From GCA-003244245 sp050699515 (GTDB lineage: Bacteria; Actinomycetota; Actinomycetes; Mycobacteriales; Pseudonocardiaceae), in the NCBI GenBank assembly GCA_050699515.1, contig JBOHFF010000135.1, forward strand, positions 12,674 through 76,673: DNA of 64,000 nucleotides. Direction: 5' to 3'. Under the pieces are notes generated by a model. It searched no databases. It saw only the letters and a list, made by a program, of their open reading frames with translations, and was not told the origin of the DNA. Positions within the stretch are counted from its first letter, which is position 1. Every line of letters begins with the position of its first letter. Positions 24,254 to 32,919 of the stretch are shown in pieces. The position numbers and the translations under genes are program-made.

Positions 24254-24961
24254 ATGGGGACCTCGGTGCAGAACGTGACGTTTCGGTCGAACGGGGCTAC
24301 TGCGCACGGGTATCTGGCGCTGCCTACGGGGGGGAGCGGGCCGGGGGTCGTGGTGATCCAGGAGTGGTGGGGGTTGACCAGCCACATCGCCGATGTCGCG
24401 AACCGGTTGGCCGCGGAGGGCTTCGTCGCGCTGGCTCCGGACCTGTTCGGTGGCACCACCACGCATGACGCCGACGAGGCGGGCAGGCTCATGCAGGATC
24501 TCCCGGTGGATCAGGCTGCCCGCGACCTGGGCGGCGCGGTGGACTATCTGCTGGGTCACGACGCCGTCACCAGCTCGACGATCGGCGCGGTCGGGTTCTG
24601 CATGGGTGGTGGCTTCGTGCTGGTGCTCGCTGCCCAGTTGGGCGACAAGATCGCGGCTGCGGTTCCGTTCTACGGGGTCCTCGGCGAGGCGTACCCGAGC
24701 TTCGAGAACCTCTCCGCGCCGGTGCTGGGGCACTTCGGCGAGCAGGACACGTTCCAGAGCACCGAGACCGTGCGCGAGCTCGCGGCGACCATCGAGCGGC
24801 AGAGCGGACACGCACCCGATTTCCGCTTCTACCCGGCCGGGCACGCCTTCTTCAACGACGAGAATCTCATCGGCACCTACGATCCCGAGCAGGCCGCGAA
24901 GGCCTGGGACGCCACGATAGGTTTCCTGCGCGCGCACCTGGAGGTAGTCCGCGCGCAGTGA
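24254..24961 (+). CDS. Dienelactone hydrolase family protein
   Basis: Alpha/beta hydrolase of the dienelactone hydrolase family, 235 residues. It has the family start (VTFRSNGATAHGYLALP), the IQEWWGL segment with the conserved Glu, the cysteine nucleophile elbow GFCMGGG (Cys116), the acid in HFGEQDTF and the histidine in GHAFFN. The family opens lactone rings in aromatic catabolism, though many actinobacterial members have other ester substrates. Neighbours give no aromatic pathway. It starts 29 bases after the inverted repeat and converges with the small gene at 24985. Confidence 0.9.
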   Translation: MGTSVQNVTFRSNGATAHGYLALPTGGSGPGVVVIQEWWGLTSHIADVANRLAAEGFVALAPDLFGGTTTHDADEAGRLMQDLPVDQAARDLGGAVDYLLGHDAVTSSTIGAVGFCMGGGFVLVLAAQLGDKIAAAVPFYGVLGEAYPSFENLSAPVLGHFGEQDTFQSTETVRELAATIERQSGHAPDFRFYPAGHAFFNDENLIGTYDPEQAAKAWDATIGFLRAHLEVVRAQ

Positions 24962-24984
24962 GCAGGAGCCGGCGAAGGGGCTGG

Positions 24985-25320
24985 TCAGATGTCCATGCTG
25001 AGGTCTTCTCGGATCCGGCGGGCGAGCGACTCGTCCATCAGGAGCCGGGCGACCAGTGCGCGGATGACGTCCTGGCCGGTGACGCGGGCGGTGCCGATGA
25101 TGTCCGCGGTCTCGGCGCACCACTGGGTCAGCTTGGCGTGATACGTGGGGGACAGGTCGACGCTGCGCCGCACGGGCTTGGTCCGACCGGAGTCTGCCCA
25201 GTGGAGGTGCTGGGGCGCGAGATCGCCGGACCGGTCCTGCGACTGGGCTCCGTTGTCTCGGGCGGAGTTGTCTCGGGTGGAGTTGTCCCGGGCGGAGGCG
25301 TGGTCGGCTCGGTTAATCAT
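24985..25320 (-). CDS. Small conserved protein, possible ribbon-helix-helix type
   Basis: A 111-residue protein. The ATG at 25320 is preceded by AGGGAGGGACTG, a strong ribosome site, which is why I prefer it to a longer frame. The N-terminal third is low-complexity with repeated ARDNS-like units. The C-terminal about 60 residues (PVRRSVDLSPTYHAKLTQW, then ARVTGQDVIRALVARLLMD) are conserved in actinobacteria and look like a strand followed by two helices, as in ribbon-helix-helix DNA-binding proteins. Function is not established. Confidence 0.6.
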   Translation of the reverse strand: MINRADHASARDNSTRDNSARDNGAQSQDRSGDLAPQHLHWADSGRTKPVRRSVDLSPTYHAKLTQWCAETADIIGTARVTGQDVIRALVARLLMDESLARRIREDLSMDI

Positions 25321-25616
25321 CAGTCCCTCCCTATGTGCGACGTTCGTCTCCGGGTGGGCAGCGGTTCGGGCTCGATGCAGCGACACGCCGCTCCGCCACG
25401 CCGATCGTGAATCAGTAGTCGTTAAATCACTCTGAGTGATTTTCGAACGAGTTAATCTCGTCGAAGATCGTCACGAAGGGTGATACTATTTGGCCGTTTG
25501 GGCAGCATTGTGATCGTCCGGGGGTAACGCATCAGCGCTTCGTGGTGGGCGGTGACCCGATCCGCGACCAGCGGCTCGGTAGCGCGGGGAGCCGCGTGCG
25601 CCGCCCAGGAGCGAAC

Positions 25617-26282
25617 ATGAGCAACCGCGGTCCGATCATCACGCTGCTGGCGGTCGTCGGGTTCGCAGCCGTGCTGCTCGTCCTGAACATGACGATACAG
25701 AGCCAGACCGCGGGCCAGGCCCCTGCAACCCTGCCACAGGCCCCGTCCGTGACCACAGCGCCCGAGCCGCCATCGGCCCCAGAACAGGCCACTTACGCGG
25801 GCCGTACCAGCGGCAACGAGGCGACCATCGCGATCGCGGTGCGCGGCGGCGATGCGGCCGCCTACGTATGCGACGGTCGCCGGGTGGAGGCCTGGCTGGA
25901 GGGCACCATCACCGATGGACAGCTGAGCCTCCAGGGCGCCCGCGGAGCCGGCGCAACCGGCACGCTCGGGGGTGACGCGGTATTCGGGACGGTGTCGGTG
26001 GGCGGTAAGCAGTGGCCGTACTCCGCCCGGCTGGCAAGCCCGCCTGCGGGCCTCTATCAAGGCAGCGGGCCGGTGAACGGTGCGCCCAACCGGATCGGCT
26101 GGATCGTGCTACCCGACGGCAGCCAAGTGGGCGTCTGGAACAACAACGGAGTCCGGGCACCGGCTCCGGTGCTGGACCCGAGGGCGCTGCGCGCGGTCAT
26201 TGTCGAGGGTGCCCGGATCGAGCCTCGACCGGTCACCGGTGACACCCAGGTTGTCGGCATCGCCGGCGGACCACCGGCCTGA
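25617..26282 (+). CDS. Membrane-anchored protein of unknown function, cytochrome cluster
   Basis: 221 residues. An N-terminal membrane segment (ITLLAVVGFAAVLLVLNM, residues 8-25) is followed by a Pro/Thr-rich linker to about 58 and an extracytoplasmic beta-rich domain (EATIAIAVRGGDAAAYVCDG, YSARLASPPAGLYQG). AGGAG stands before the ATG at 25617. I do not recognise the family. It is followed 17 bases later by a membrane cytochrome-like gene and then a Rieske protein, so it is probably part of the same exported or membrane redox cluster. Confidence 0.6.
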   Translation: MSNRGPIITLLAVVGFAAVLLVLNMTIQSQTAGQAPATLPQAPSVTTAPEPPSAPEQATYAGRTSGNEATIAIAVRGGDAAAYVCDGRRVEAWLEGTITDGQLSLQGARGAGATGTLGGDAVFGTVSVGGKQWPYSARLASPPAGLYQGSGPVNGAPNRIGWIVLPDGSQVGVWNNNGVRAPAPVLDPRALRAVIVEGARIEPRPVTGDTQVVGIAGGPPA

Positions 26283-26299
26283 GCAGGAGGGATGAGGCG

Positions 26300-26881
26300 A
26301 TGGCGGGGACCGATAACCAGCCCACCGCAGCCACCCGCCTACCGCCCGATGCCATGACGGCCACCGTGGTGCTGATCGTCGTTGTGGGCGCGGTGGTGGC
26401 GATCGCGCTCGGGGTGTACGGGCGGCTGCACGAACCGAGCGGGTTCGCGCTCAGCGTCGCCGGTTTCTCCGGACCGCAGGCGGTGAAGGCGTGGCTGGCC
26501 ACGGGAGCGTTCCTGTTCGGGCTGGTTCAGCTGGCCTCCGCCGTGGTGATGATGGGCAAGCTGCGCGGTGTGATCGCCCCGCCCTGGATAGGGCCGCTGC
26601 ACCGCTGGTCGGGACGCATCGCCGTGCTGCTCACCGTGCCCGTCGTGGTGCACTGCCTGTACGCGCTCGGCTTTCAATCCGCCACGCCGCGCGTCCTGAT
26701 GCACTCGTTACTCGGCTGTTTCTTCTACGGTGCGTTCACGACGAAGATGCTCCTGCTCACCCGTCGCGGGCTGGCCGGCTGGGCCATCTCGCTGATCGGA
26801 GGTCTGGTTTTCACCGCCCTGCTCGGCCTCTGGCTGACCTCATCGTTATGGTTTTTCGCGACTGTCGGGGTAACCCTGTGA
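26300..26881 (+). CDS. DUF6529-type polytopic membrane protein, cytochrome b561-like
   Basis: 193 residues with four or five membrane helices (TATVVLIVVVGAVVAIALGV near residue 18 is the first). Histidines placed in or near helices, in LHRWSGR, VVHCLYALG and LMHSLLG, are suited to bind heme b as in small ferric-reductase or cytochrome b561-type proteins. I recognise the family as DUF6529 from the overall layout; the heme is inference. The Rieske gene downstream and the membrane-anchored gene upstream run in the same direction with gaps below 25 bases, which suggests a small quinol or thiol redox module. Confidence 0.65.
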   Translation: MAGTDNQPTAATRLPPDAMTATVVLIVVVGAVVAIALGVYGRLHEPSGFALSVAGFSGPQAVKAWLATGAFLFGLVQLASAVVMMGKLRGVIAPPWIGPLHRWSGRIAVLLTVPVVVHCLYALGFQSATPRVLMHSLLGCFFYGAFTTKMLLLTRRGLAGWAISLIGGLVFTALLGLWLTSSLWFFATVGVTL

Positions 26882-26904
26882 CCCTGACCCGGCAAGGAGT
26901 GATG

Positions 26905-27384
26905 ATGCCCCACGAACCCCGTCCCGCATCCGAGCTGACCCGCCGTGCTGTGGTGGCCGGCTCCGGGATGCTGGCTGTGTCCGCCACGGTCGCCGCGTGC
27001 AGCAGTTATGGCGACCAGGGCGCGGCGCCGCAAGACCCCGCAGGACCGGCCGCTCCTGATGAACCGTCGCCGGGCGGATCCGCGGCTCCGGGCGGCGAAC
27101 GGCTGGCGGCCACCAGCGCCATCCCGGTCGGCGGCGGCATGGTGTTCGCCGACCAGGAGATCGTGGTGACCCAGCCGACCAAGGGGACGTTCAAAGCGTT
27201 CTCCGCCACCTGCACCCACCAGGGCTGCACGGTGAGCAAGGTCGCGGGTGGCACGATCAACTGTCCTTGCCACGGCAGCAAGTTCGCCATCGCCGACGGC
27301 TCCGTCGTGCAAGGCCCCGCTAAGAAGCCGCTCGAGGCGCGTCAGGTCAGCGCCTCGGGTGGCGATCTGACGCTGGAGAGCTGA
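26905..27384 (+). CDS. Rieske [2Fe-2S] lipoprotein or Tat-exported protein
   Basis: 159 residues. The N-terminus has TRRAVVAGSGMLAVS and a lipobox-like TVAAC (Cys32), consistent with Tat export and lipid anchoring. The Rieske cluster ligands are in CTHQGC (Cys103, His105) and CPCHGS (Cys120, His123); Cys108 and Cys122 can form the stabilising disulfide. ATG 26905 lies 5 bases after AAGGAG; ATG 26902 is also possible. Standing next to a cytochrome-like membrane protein, it probably passes electrons outside the membrane. It is not part of a standard bc complex, whose other genes are absent here. Confidence 0.9.
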   Translation: MPHEPRPASELTRRAVVAGSGMLAVSATVAACSSYGDQGAAPQDPAGPAAPDEPSPGGSAAPGGERLAATSAIPVGGGMVFADQEIVVTQPTKGTFKAFSATCTHQGCTVSKVAGGTINCPCHGSKFAIADGSVVQGPAKKPLEARQVSASGGDLTLES

Positions 27385-27392
27385 GGCACCGC

Positions 27393-28967
27393 TCAGCGCC
27401 AGGAGGGCAGCCACAGTTCGGCGTTCCAGTGCTCCGGGGTGATCGAGGCACCGGTGAGGATCGGCCAGAGCCAGATGAAGTTGGCCACCACCAGCCCGAC
27501 GTAGAGGGAGACCACCAGCAGCCCGGTGCCGCGCCGCTCAGCGCCCTCGGCGCTGCGGCCGAGAACCTGGCCCAGCACCAACGTCATGGCGATGACCAGA
27601 AACGGCGCCGCCGGGGTCATGTAGAAGAAGTACATCTGGCGATCGACGTTGCCGAACCACGGCAGCCAGCCTGCGGCGTAGCCGGTCAACACCGCCGCGT
27701 AGCGCCAGTCCGGCCCGCTGAGGGCCTGCCACAGGGCCCACGCCAGCACGGGCAGCGCCAGCCACCACAGCGCTGGTGTGCCGATGAGCATTACGGTCGC
27801 CACGCAGTCCTGCCGCCCGCAGCCCGGCGCGCCCGCCCCGGAGGAGTAGTAGTAGAGCATCGGCCGCAGCCCCATCGGCCAGCTCCACGGCTTGGACTCC
27901 CACGGGTGCGGGACGGTCGGGGTGAGCAGGCTGCCGTGGAAGTGCAGCACGGCGGCGCTGTAGTACCACAGCGCCCGCAGCGCGCCGGGCACGAGGGCGA
28001 ACAGGCCGTCGGTGCCGATCTGGTTGCCCACGACGTGCCGGTCGATGCCGGTCTCGCTACCCAACCAGGCCCACCACGTCGCCAGGTACGCCCCGACGGG
28101 TACCACCGCCAACGCCCACGACGCCGGGCCGAGATCTCGCACCAGCATCCCGGCCCACGGCCGGTGCACCCCCGCGGCGCGCCGGGCACGGGCGTCCCAC
28201 ACCACGCTCATCACGGCGAAGGCGAACAGGTAGAACACCCCGGACCACTTCGTGCCGCAGGACAACCCGAGCGCCACCCCGGCCCCCAGGCGCCACCAGC
28301 GCACCCCGAGCCGCGGGCCGAGCCCGGTGTCACCGATGCGCCCTTCCCGGACCACCACGGCCAGCCGCTCGTGCACCTGCTCCCGGTCGATGATCAGGCA
28401 GCCGAACGCCGCGAGGACGAACATCGCGAGGAACACGTCGAGCATCCCGATGCGGGACTGCACGTGGCTCACGCCATCGGCGATGAGCAGCACCCCGGCG
28501 ATCCCACCCAGCAGGGTCGATCTGGTCATCCGCCGCACGATCCGCACGATGAGCAGCACGCAGACCGTGCCGGCCAGCGCGGCGCAGACCCGCCATCCCC
28601 AGCCGTTGTAGCCCAGCACCGCCTCACCCAGCGCGATCAGCTGCTTGCCCAGCGGTGGGTGCACCACCAGCTCGTAACCCGGGTTGTCCTCCACCCCACC
28701 GTTGCGCAGCATCTGCCAGGCCTGGGGCGCGTAGTGCTTCTCGTCGAACATCGGAGTACCGCGGTCGGTGGGCCGGCCCAGCTGCCACAGCCGCACCACG
28801 CCGGCGATCAGGGTCAGGCTCAGCGTCACCGCCCAGCTGCGCCCGCGATCGGTCAGCGGCCTGGGTACCAGCCGCTGCAGCGCCGCGGCCGGTCTGGTCG
28901 ACGTGGCAGGGACCCGCTCGACGTCGACCGCCCGCGTGGCGGCACTCGCCTCCCGGACCACCGTCAC
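27393..28967 (-). CDS. pmt: Protein O-mannosyltransferase
   Basis: Polytopic glycosyltransferase of family GT39, 524 residues, moving mannose from polyprenyl-phosphate mannose to Ser/Thr of exported proteins. The first extracytoplasmic loop carries the acidic catalytic motif in PMFDEKHYAPQAW (about residues 72-84), and VVHPPLGKQLIALGE follows. About ten membrane helices can be counted. The order pmt divergent to rsmI is conserved in actinobacteria, as in Mycobacterium tuberculosis Rv1002c/Rv1003. It converges with the Rieske gene with 8 bases between. Confidence 0.93.
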   Translation of the reverse strand: MTVVREASAATRAVDVERVPATSTRPAAALQRLVPRPLTDRGRSWAVTLSLTLIAGVVRLWQLGRPTDRGTPMFDEKHYAPQAWQMLRNGGVEDNPGYELVVHPPLGKQLIALGEAVLGYNGWGWRVCAALAGTVCVLLIVRIVRRMTRSTLLGGIAGVLLIADGVSHVQSRIGMLDVFLAMFVLAAFGCLIIDREQVHERLAVVVREGRIGDTGLGPRLGVRWWRLGAGVALGLSCGTKWSGVFYLFAFAVMSVVWDARARRAAGVHRPWAGMLVRDLGPASWALAVVPVGAYLATWWAWLGSETGIDRHVVGNQIGTDGLFALVPGALRALWYYSAAVLHFHGSLLTPTVPHPWESKPWSWPMGLRPMLYYYSSGAGAPGCGRQDCVATVMLIGTPALWWLALPVLAWALWQALSGPDWRYAAVLTGYAAGWLPWFGNVDRQMYFFYMTPAAPFLVIAMTLVLGQVLGRSAEGAERRGTGLLVVSLYVGLVVANFIWLWPILTGASITPEHWNAELWLPSWR

Positions 28968-29000
28968 GGGCCCGATCGTAGGCTCGGCGTCGTGGCCGGC

Positions 29001-29885
29001 ATGACAGACTCCGTTAATCCAGGTTCCGGCGCCGCCGTAGGCCCTGGTCCGGCAGCAGGTTCTGGACTGCTGGTGCTGGCGGCCACGCCGCTGGGCGACT
29101 CGCGGGATGCCTCGCCCCGGTTGGTCGCGGCGCTGGGCAGCGCGGACGTGGTGGCGGCCGAGGACACCCGCCGGCTACGGGCGCTCGCCGCGGCGTTGGG
29201 GGTGACTGTGCGCGGCCGGATCGTCTCGCACTACGACGCGGTGGAGGCGGCCCGCATGCCGGCCTTGTTGGCGGCGATCCGCGGCGGGGCGATGGTGTTG
29301 GTGGTGACCGATGCCGGGATGCCTGCGGTGTCCGACCCCGGCTTCCGGCTGGTGTCGGCCTGCGCGGCGCACGGGCTGCGGGTGAGCTGCCTGCCCGGAC
29401 CCAGCGCGGTGACCACCGCGCTGGCCGTCTCCGGGCTGCCCAGCGATCGCTTCTGCTTCGAGGGGTTCCCGCCGCGCCGGTCGGGCCCGCGCCGGCGTTG
29501 GCTGGCCGCCCTCGCCACCGAAGGGCGCACCTGCGTGTTCTTCGAGTCGCCGCACCGGCTGGCCGCGACCCTGGCCGAGGCCGCGGAGCTCCTCGGGGCG
29601 CAGCGCTGCGCGGCGGTGTGCCGGGAGCTCACCAAGCCCTACGAGGAGATTCGCCGAGGTGGCCTGGGGACCCTCGCCGAATGGGCCGCCGGCGGGGTGC
29701 GCGGCGAGATCACCGTGGTCGTGGCGGGCGCACCGGACGCCGATCCGCCGGATGTCGCCGAGCTGGTGGACGAGGTGACCGAGCGGGTGGCGGCGGGGGA
29801 GCGACTCAAGGAAGCAGTGGCCGCCGTGGCCACCGAGCACGGGGTTTCCAAACGTGACCTGTACCAGGCGTCGATAGATCGCTGA
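29001..29885 (+). CDS. rsmI: 16S rRNA (cytidine-1402-2'-O)-methyltransferase RsmI
   Basis: Tetrapyrrole-methylase-fold enzyme, 294 residues, that 2'-O-methylates C1402 in the decoding centre. Motifs include LLVLAATPLGDSRDASPRL, VVAAEDTRRLRAL, SHYDAVEAARMPALL, VVTDAGMPAVSDPGFRLV, CLPGPSAVTTALAVSGLPSDRFCFEGFPPR and the ELTKPYEE segment. ATG 29001 is used; GTG 28992 is an in-frame alternative. It is divergent from pmt across a 33-base gap. In many relatives metG follows within a few genes; here metG is 34 kb away, beyond an accessory region. Confidence 0.95.
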   Translation: MTDSVNPGSGAAVGPGPAAGSGLLVLAATPLGDSRDASPRLVAALGSADVVAAEDTRRLRALAAALGVTVRGRIVSHYDAVEAARMPALLAAIRGGAMVLVVTDAGMPAVSDPGFRLVSACAAHGLRVSCLPGPSAVTTALAVSGLPSDRFCFEGFPPRRSGPRRRWLAALATEGRTCVFFESPHRLAATLAEAAELLGAQRCAAVCRELTKPYEEIRRGGLGTLAEWAAGGVRGEITVVVAGAPDADPPDVAELVDEVTERVAAGERLKEAVAAVATEHGVSKRDLYQASIDR

Positions 29886-30069
29886 TCGGGGTATCCCGCC
29901 GGGCTGACGCCGCTGACGTCAAGCTCACCACCCGGCGGTGGACTGATCCCAGACCGAATATGTCAGCTGTGCTAGGTGATGACGTCCTGGTGGCGCTGGT
30001 CGGGTCGTGATAGGCCATCGGTACGCAGCGGATCACCGCCTGCGCCCGATGAGAGAGGGGGATGTGCGA

Positions 30070-31566
30070 GTGGGGACCAGTGAGCCGAGCTGTTGCGTCC
30101 GGTGTGCAGCGGTGCTACGCCGCCAGAGTGGATCACGAGGGCGGGCATGGTGCGACCCGTGCCGCCGAGCCGGACTGGACCCCCGCCGGGACCTGCCCGC
30201 CGGGTTCTACTCCCAGAACGTGATCGCCGCGGCGCTGGCCGACTACGACTGGGGCACGGTGTTCCGCCGGGTGCGGATGGCCACGCAGTGGTCCCAGCAG
30301 AGCCTGGGTGAGCTCGTCGGGCTCGACCAGCCCCGGATCTCGCTGATCGAGCGCGGAATACGCCGGCTGCGCGATGTGGCCCTGGTCGCTCAGGTCGCTA
30401 CCGCGTTGTGCATCCCTGCCAGCCTGCTGGGTTTCGGGACTACGGTGAGCACTGCGGGGGGTGATGAGCAGAAGTTGGTGAGATGGGTGGACCGCAGAGA
30501 CTTCGTGCAACAGGTCGCGACCCTCGCCCTGGGTGCGGCCGGGATCGCCGCCCTGGACATCGACCGCCTCACCGCACTGCTACCCCACGCCGACCCCACC
30601 GGCACCCGTCACGTCGGGGCTTCTGACGTAGCCGTGATCGAGCAGGCCACCACGGCATTCATGAGCCAGGACTTCGCCACCGGAGCGGGGCCGATCCGCG
30701 ACCTCGCGGTCGCACAACTACGCGCGGTACTACCCCTGCTCGACGCTGAGTCCACTCCCGAGGTGAAGTCTCGGCTGCTGGTGGCCACCACGGAACTGGC
30801 GACCATGGCAGGTTGGATGAGTTTCGAGGTCAACGAGCACGAGGCCGCCCGGCGACTGTGGATGATCGGCCTGAATATCGCCCGCAGCACCGACCACCCC
30901 AGGAGCAACGACCTCACCGCCTTCCTACTCGATGACATGGCGCAGCAGGCCCTGCATCTGAATCGCCCTGACGAGGCGCTACGCCTGATCTATCTCGGTC
31001 CTGTCACCGCGACCGGATCGCATCCCGTTTCCGCGGCCACGAACTGCCTCCTGGCAACAACCGAGGCCCGGACCCACGCCGCTAAGCAAGACACTGCGGG
31101 TTGTGATCGCGCACTGGGCCAGGTTAGCGGGCACTTCAGCGACATCGACCCGGTGACCACCCCACCATTGGCTGCCTTCATCGGAGAGGCTGCTATCTCC
31201 CGTCTTCAGGGTGCCGCCCGCTACACACTGGCCCTGGCCAACCACGACTCGCGCGCTGCTGGGCAGGCCGCCTCACTGCTGCGCACCGCTGTGGATCACC
31301 TCGGCGCCGACTACGGCCGGCTTCGGGCGACCGCGCTCACGGATCTGGCCGGGGCGCACGCGATCGCCGGGGACGCCGACACCGCCGTCGCCCTCGGTCA
31401 CCAGGCCATCGACGCCGTCACTGCACTGCACTCGCTGCGTGCCTACGACCGGCTGCGTGTGCTCAACACCGCACTGCAATCCCTGCACACCAGCACCGGC
31501 GTCGCCGAACTTCGCGAGCGCCTGAGCACCACCACCGACGCACCCAGCGCGGCGGAAACAGCGTGA
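30070..31566 (+). CDS. Zinc-ribbon/XRE/TPR-type regulator
   Basis: Regulator of 498 residues from the GTG at 30070, 8 bases after GAGAGAGGGGG; starts at 30007 and 30049 are in frame but have no ribosome site. A short CVRC and CDPC pair (first 30 residues) makes a zinc ribbon. An XRE helix-turn-helix follows (MATQWSQQSLGELVGLDQPRISLIERG, about residues 70-96). The rest is helical, with TPR-like repeats in the C-terminal half (SLLRTAVDHLG, AHAIAGDADTAVALGHQAID). It resembles the large actinobacterial XRE regulators whose helical part binds a signal. It converges with the HExxH gene and may control the Fxs locus; that is inference. Confidence 0.7.
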   Translation: MGTSEPSCCVRCAAVLRRQSGSRGRAWCDPCRRAGLDPRRDLPAGFYSQNVIAAALADYDWGTVFRRVRMATQWSQQSLGELVGLDQPRISLIERGIRRLRDVALVAQVATALCIPASLLGFGTTVSTAGGDEQKLVRWVDRRDFVQQVATLALGAAGIAALDIDRLTALLPHADPTGTRHVGASDVAVIEQATTAFMSQDFATGAGPIRDLAVAQLRAVLPLLDAESTPEVKSRLLVATTELATMAGWMSFEVNEHEAARRLWMIGLNIARSTDHPRSNDLTAFLLDDMAQQALHLNRPDEALRLIYLGPVTATGSHPVSAATNCLLATTEARTHAAKQDTAGCDRALGQVSGHFSDIDPVTTPPLAAFIGEAAISRLQGAARYTLALANHDSRAAGQAASLLRTAVDHLGADYGRLRATALTDLAGAHAIAGDADTAVALGHQAIDAVTALHSLRAYDRLRVLNTALQSLHTSTGVAELRERLSTTTDAPSAAETA

Positions 31567-31587
31567 GAACACATCGTGTTTTGTCAG

Positions 31588-32919
31588 CTAGACCCGGCCT
31601 GATGTCTGGTCCCACCGATCACGATGACGCTGTGCCTGGTGCCGCGCCGCTGTCCTTGCCGCCCGGGACACGGTGTCTGACCCCCATCCCTCCAGGACGT
31701 CCAGGATTCCGGTGACGAACTGAGTGCCGATCGGTGTCAGCAGGCCGCTCTCCAGCAGGACCAGTGCCGCTTCGCGAGTCCCCGTTCGCCACCGCACGAA
31801 TTCCGTGTCTCCAAAAGGGGTTTCACTGGCGTCGTGCTCGACATGCCGTTGAGTGCGCCAGAAAGCGGTGACCGCGAGGTGTGCGTAGATGCCGTGGAGC
31901 AGTGCTAACGGGGGGCGTGGATCCCGGCGCCAAGGAGCGTAGAACGTTTGCCCGACTGTATTGTGCACCAGCGGAAACAATTCGGCGAGCACTGAGAGTT
32001 TGGCGTGCTGGACCTCGTGCGCCAGGACAAGTGCGGTCGTCCGTGGATCGGTCGGCGCTGACATGGCGACACATCCGAACGCGTCACTCGGCGTCGAGCT
32101 GGCTCGGTTGGTGGCCGATGTCGCCAGTGGCACAAGCATGCGGTGAATCGCCGCCACTTCGTCGGCAACGGCGCGATGGTATGACACGAGTAGTCGCCAA
32201 CCTGTAGACAGCGCTGCCCGCCAGCGAGCGATTTCTCTCCGGTCCAGTTCGTGCCGCCCGACGACCACTGTGCCCCCCATCCGGCCCGGCTCCCACCCGT
32301 CGACCAGAAGATCTAGCCGAAGCCCTTCGTGTTCTGCGGAGAGTCTGCGCAGCACAGACCATCCAGGTCCGTCCTGAGGGGAGACACGCGGCACCTCGAT
32401 GTGCTTGTCCCCAGCGGAGAGGATCACGACCTCCGGCGAGGTACTGAGGCGGACTGCACCGGGGGGAAGCCGTACGGTGCCGAGTGAGGGCAACCGGACG
32501 ATCCCGTCCACTCTGGACTGCGCGGGGATGTCGACCGTCTCGGTGACGGCGGCCCGCACGGCTGCGGAGGCGGCCACCGTGGCAAGTCGTGCCGGCTGTG
32601 CGGCCGAGATCCTTCCTTGATGCACATGCGTTGCTGTGCGCAGCAACCATGCGCTGACGGCTGGGTAGTTCACCACGAAGTCCACGGCCTGGGGGGAGCG
32701 CTGCTCCAGCGCGCCAAGCGTTCGATACGCCTCCCGCACGATCGCCGCCGTCGTCGGGTCACTGGCGTCCGCGGTGTCAGCGAGCATATGAAGAAGCAAC
32801 CGGTTACGGCTGTTCCAGGCAGATGCGAGCCAGCGCACCCCCTCCGGTCCGCCTGCTCCCCTGGCGAGTGCCGTGAAGATCCGCGACGGTAGCCGATGCA
32901 TCGGTGTCTGGCTGGTCAC
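31588..32919 (-). CDS. HExxH-domain peptide-modifying protein (beta-hydroxylase-like)
   Basis: 443 residues. The HEXXH-motif domain found in Fxs-type RiPP loci is recognisable: AFGCVAMSAPTDPRTTALVLAHEVQHAKLSVL, with the metal site HEVQH near residue 300, then FYAPWRRDPRPPLALLHGIYAHLAV. In related systems the domain is fused behind the radical SAM enzyme and acts as an iron/2-oxoglutarate-dependent beta-hydroxylase. Here it is a separate gene whose ATG overlaps the radical SAM stop by four bases, so the two are translated together. The motif is intact, so activity is plausible. The start is fixed by that ATGA overlap. Confidence 0.85.
   Translation of the reverse strand: MTSQTPMHRLPSRIFTALARGAGGPEGVRWLASAWNSRNRLLLHMLADTADASDPTTAAIVREAYRTLGALEQRSPQAVDFVVNYPAVSAWLLRTATHVHQGRISAAQPARLATVAASAAVRAAVTETVDIPAQSRVDGIVRLPSLGTVRLPPGAVRLSTSPEVVILSAGDKHIEVPRVSPQDGPGWSVLRRLSAEHEGLRLDLLVDGWEPGRMGGTVVVGRHELDRREIARWRAALSTGWRLLVSYHRAVADEVAAIHRMLVPLATSATNRASSTPSDAFGCVAMSAPTDPRTTALVLAHEVQHAKLSVLAELFPLVHNTVGQTFYAPWRRDPRPPLALLHGIYAHLAVTAFWRTQRHVEHDASETPFGDTEFVRWRTGTREAALVLLESGLLTPIGTQFVTGILDVLEGWGSDTVSRAARTAARHQAQRHRDRWDQTSGRV

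Noticed and set aside
27429..28990. Long plus-strand frame upstream of rsmI as an N-terminal extension
   Set aside because: It is antisense to pmt, rich in Pro/Arg/Gln/His, and has no domain; RsmI homologues begin near 29001.
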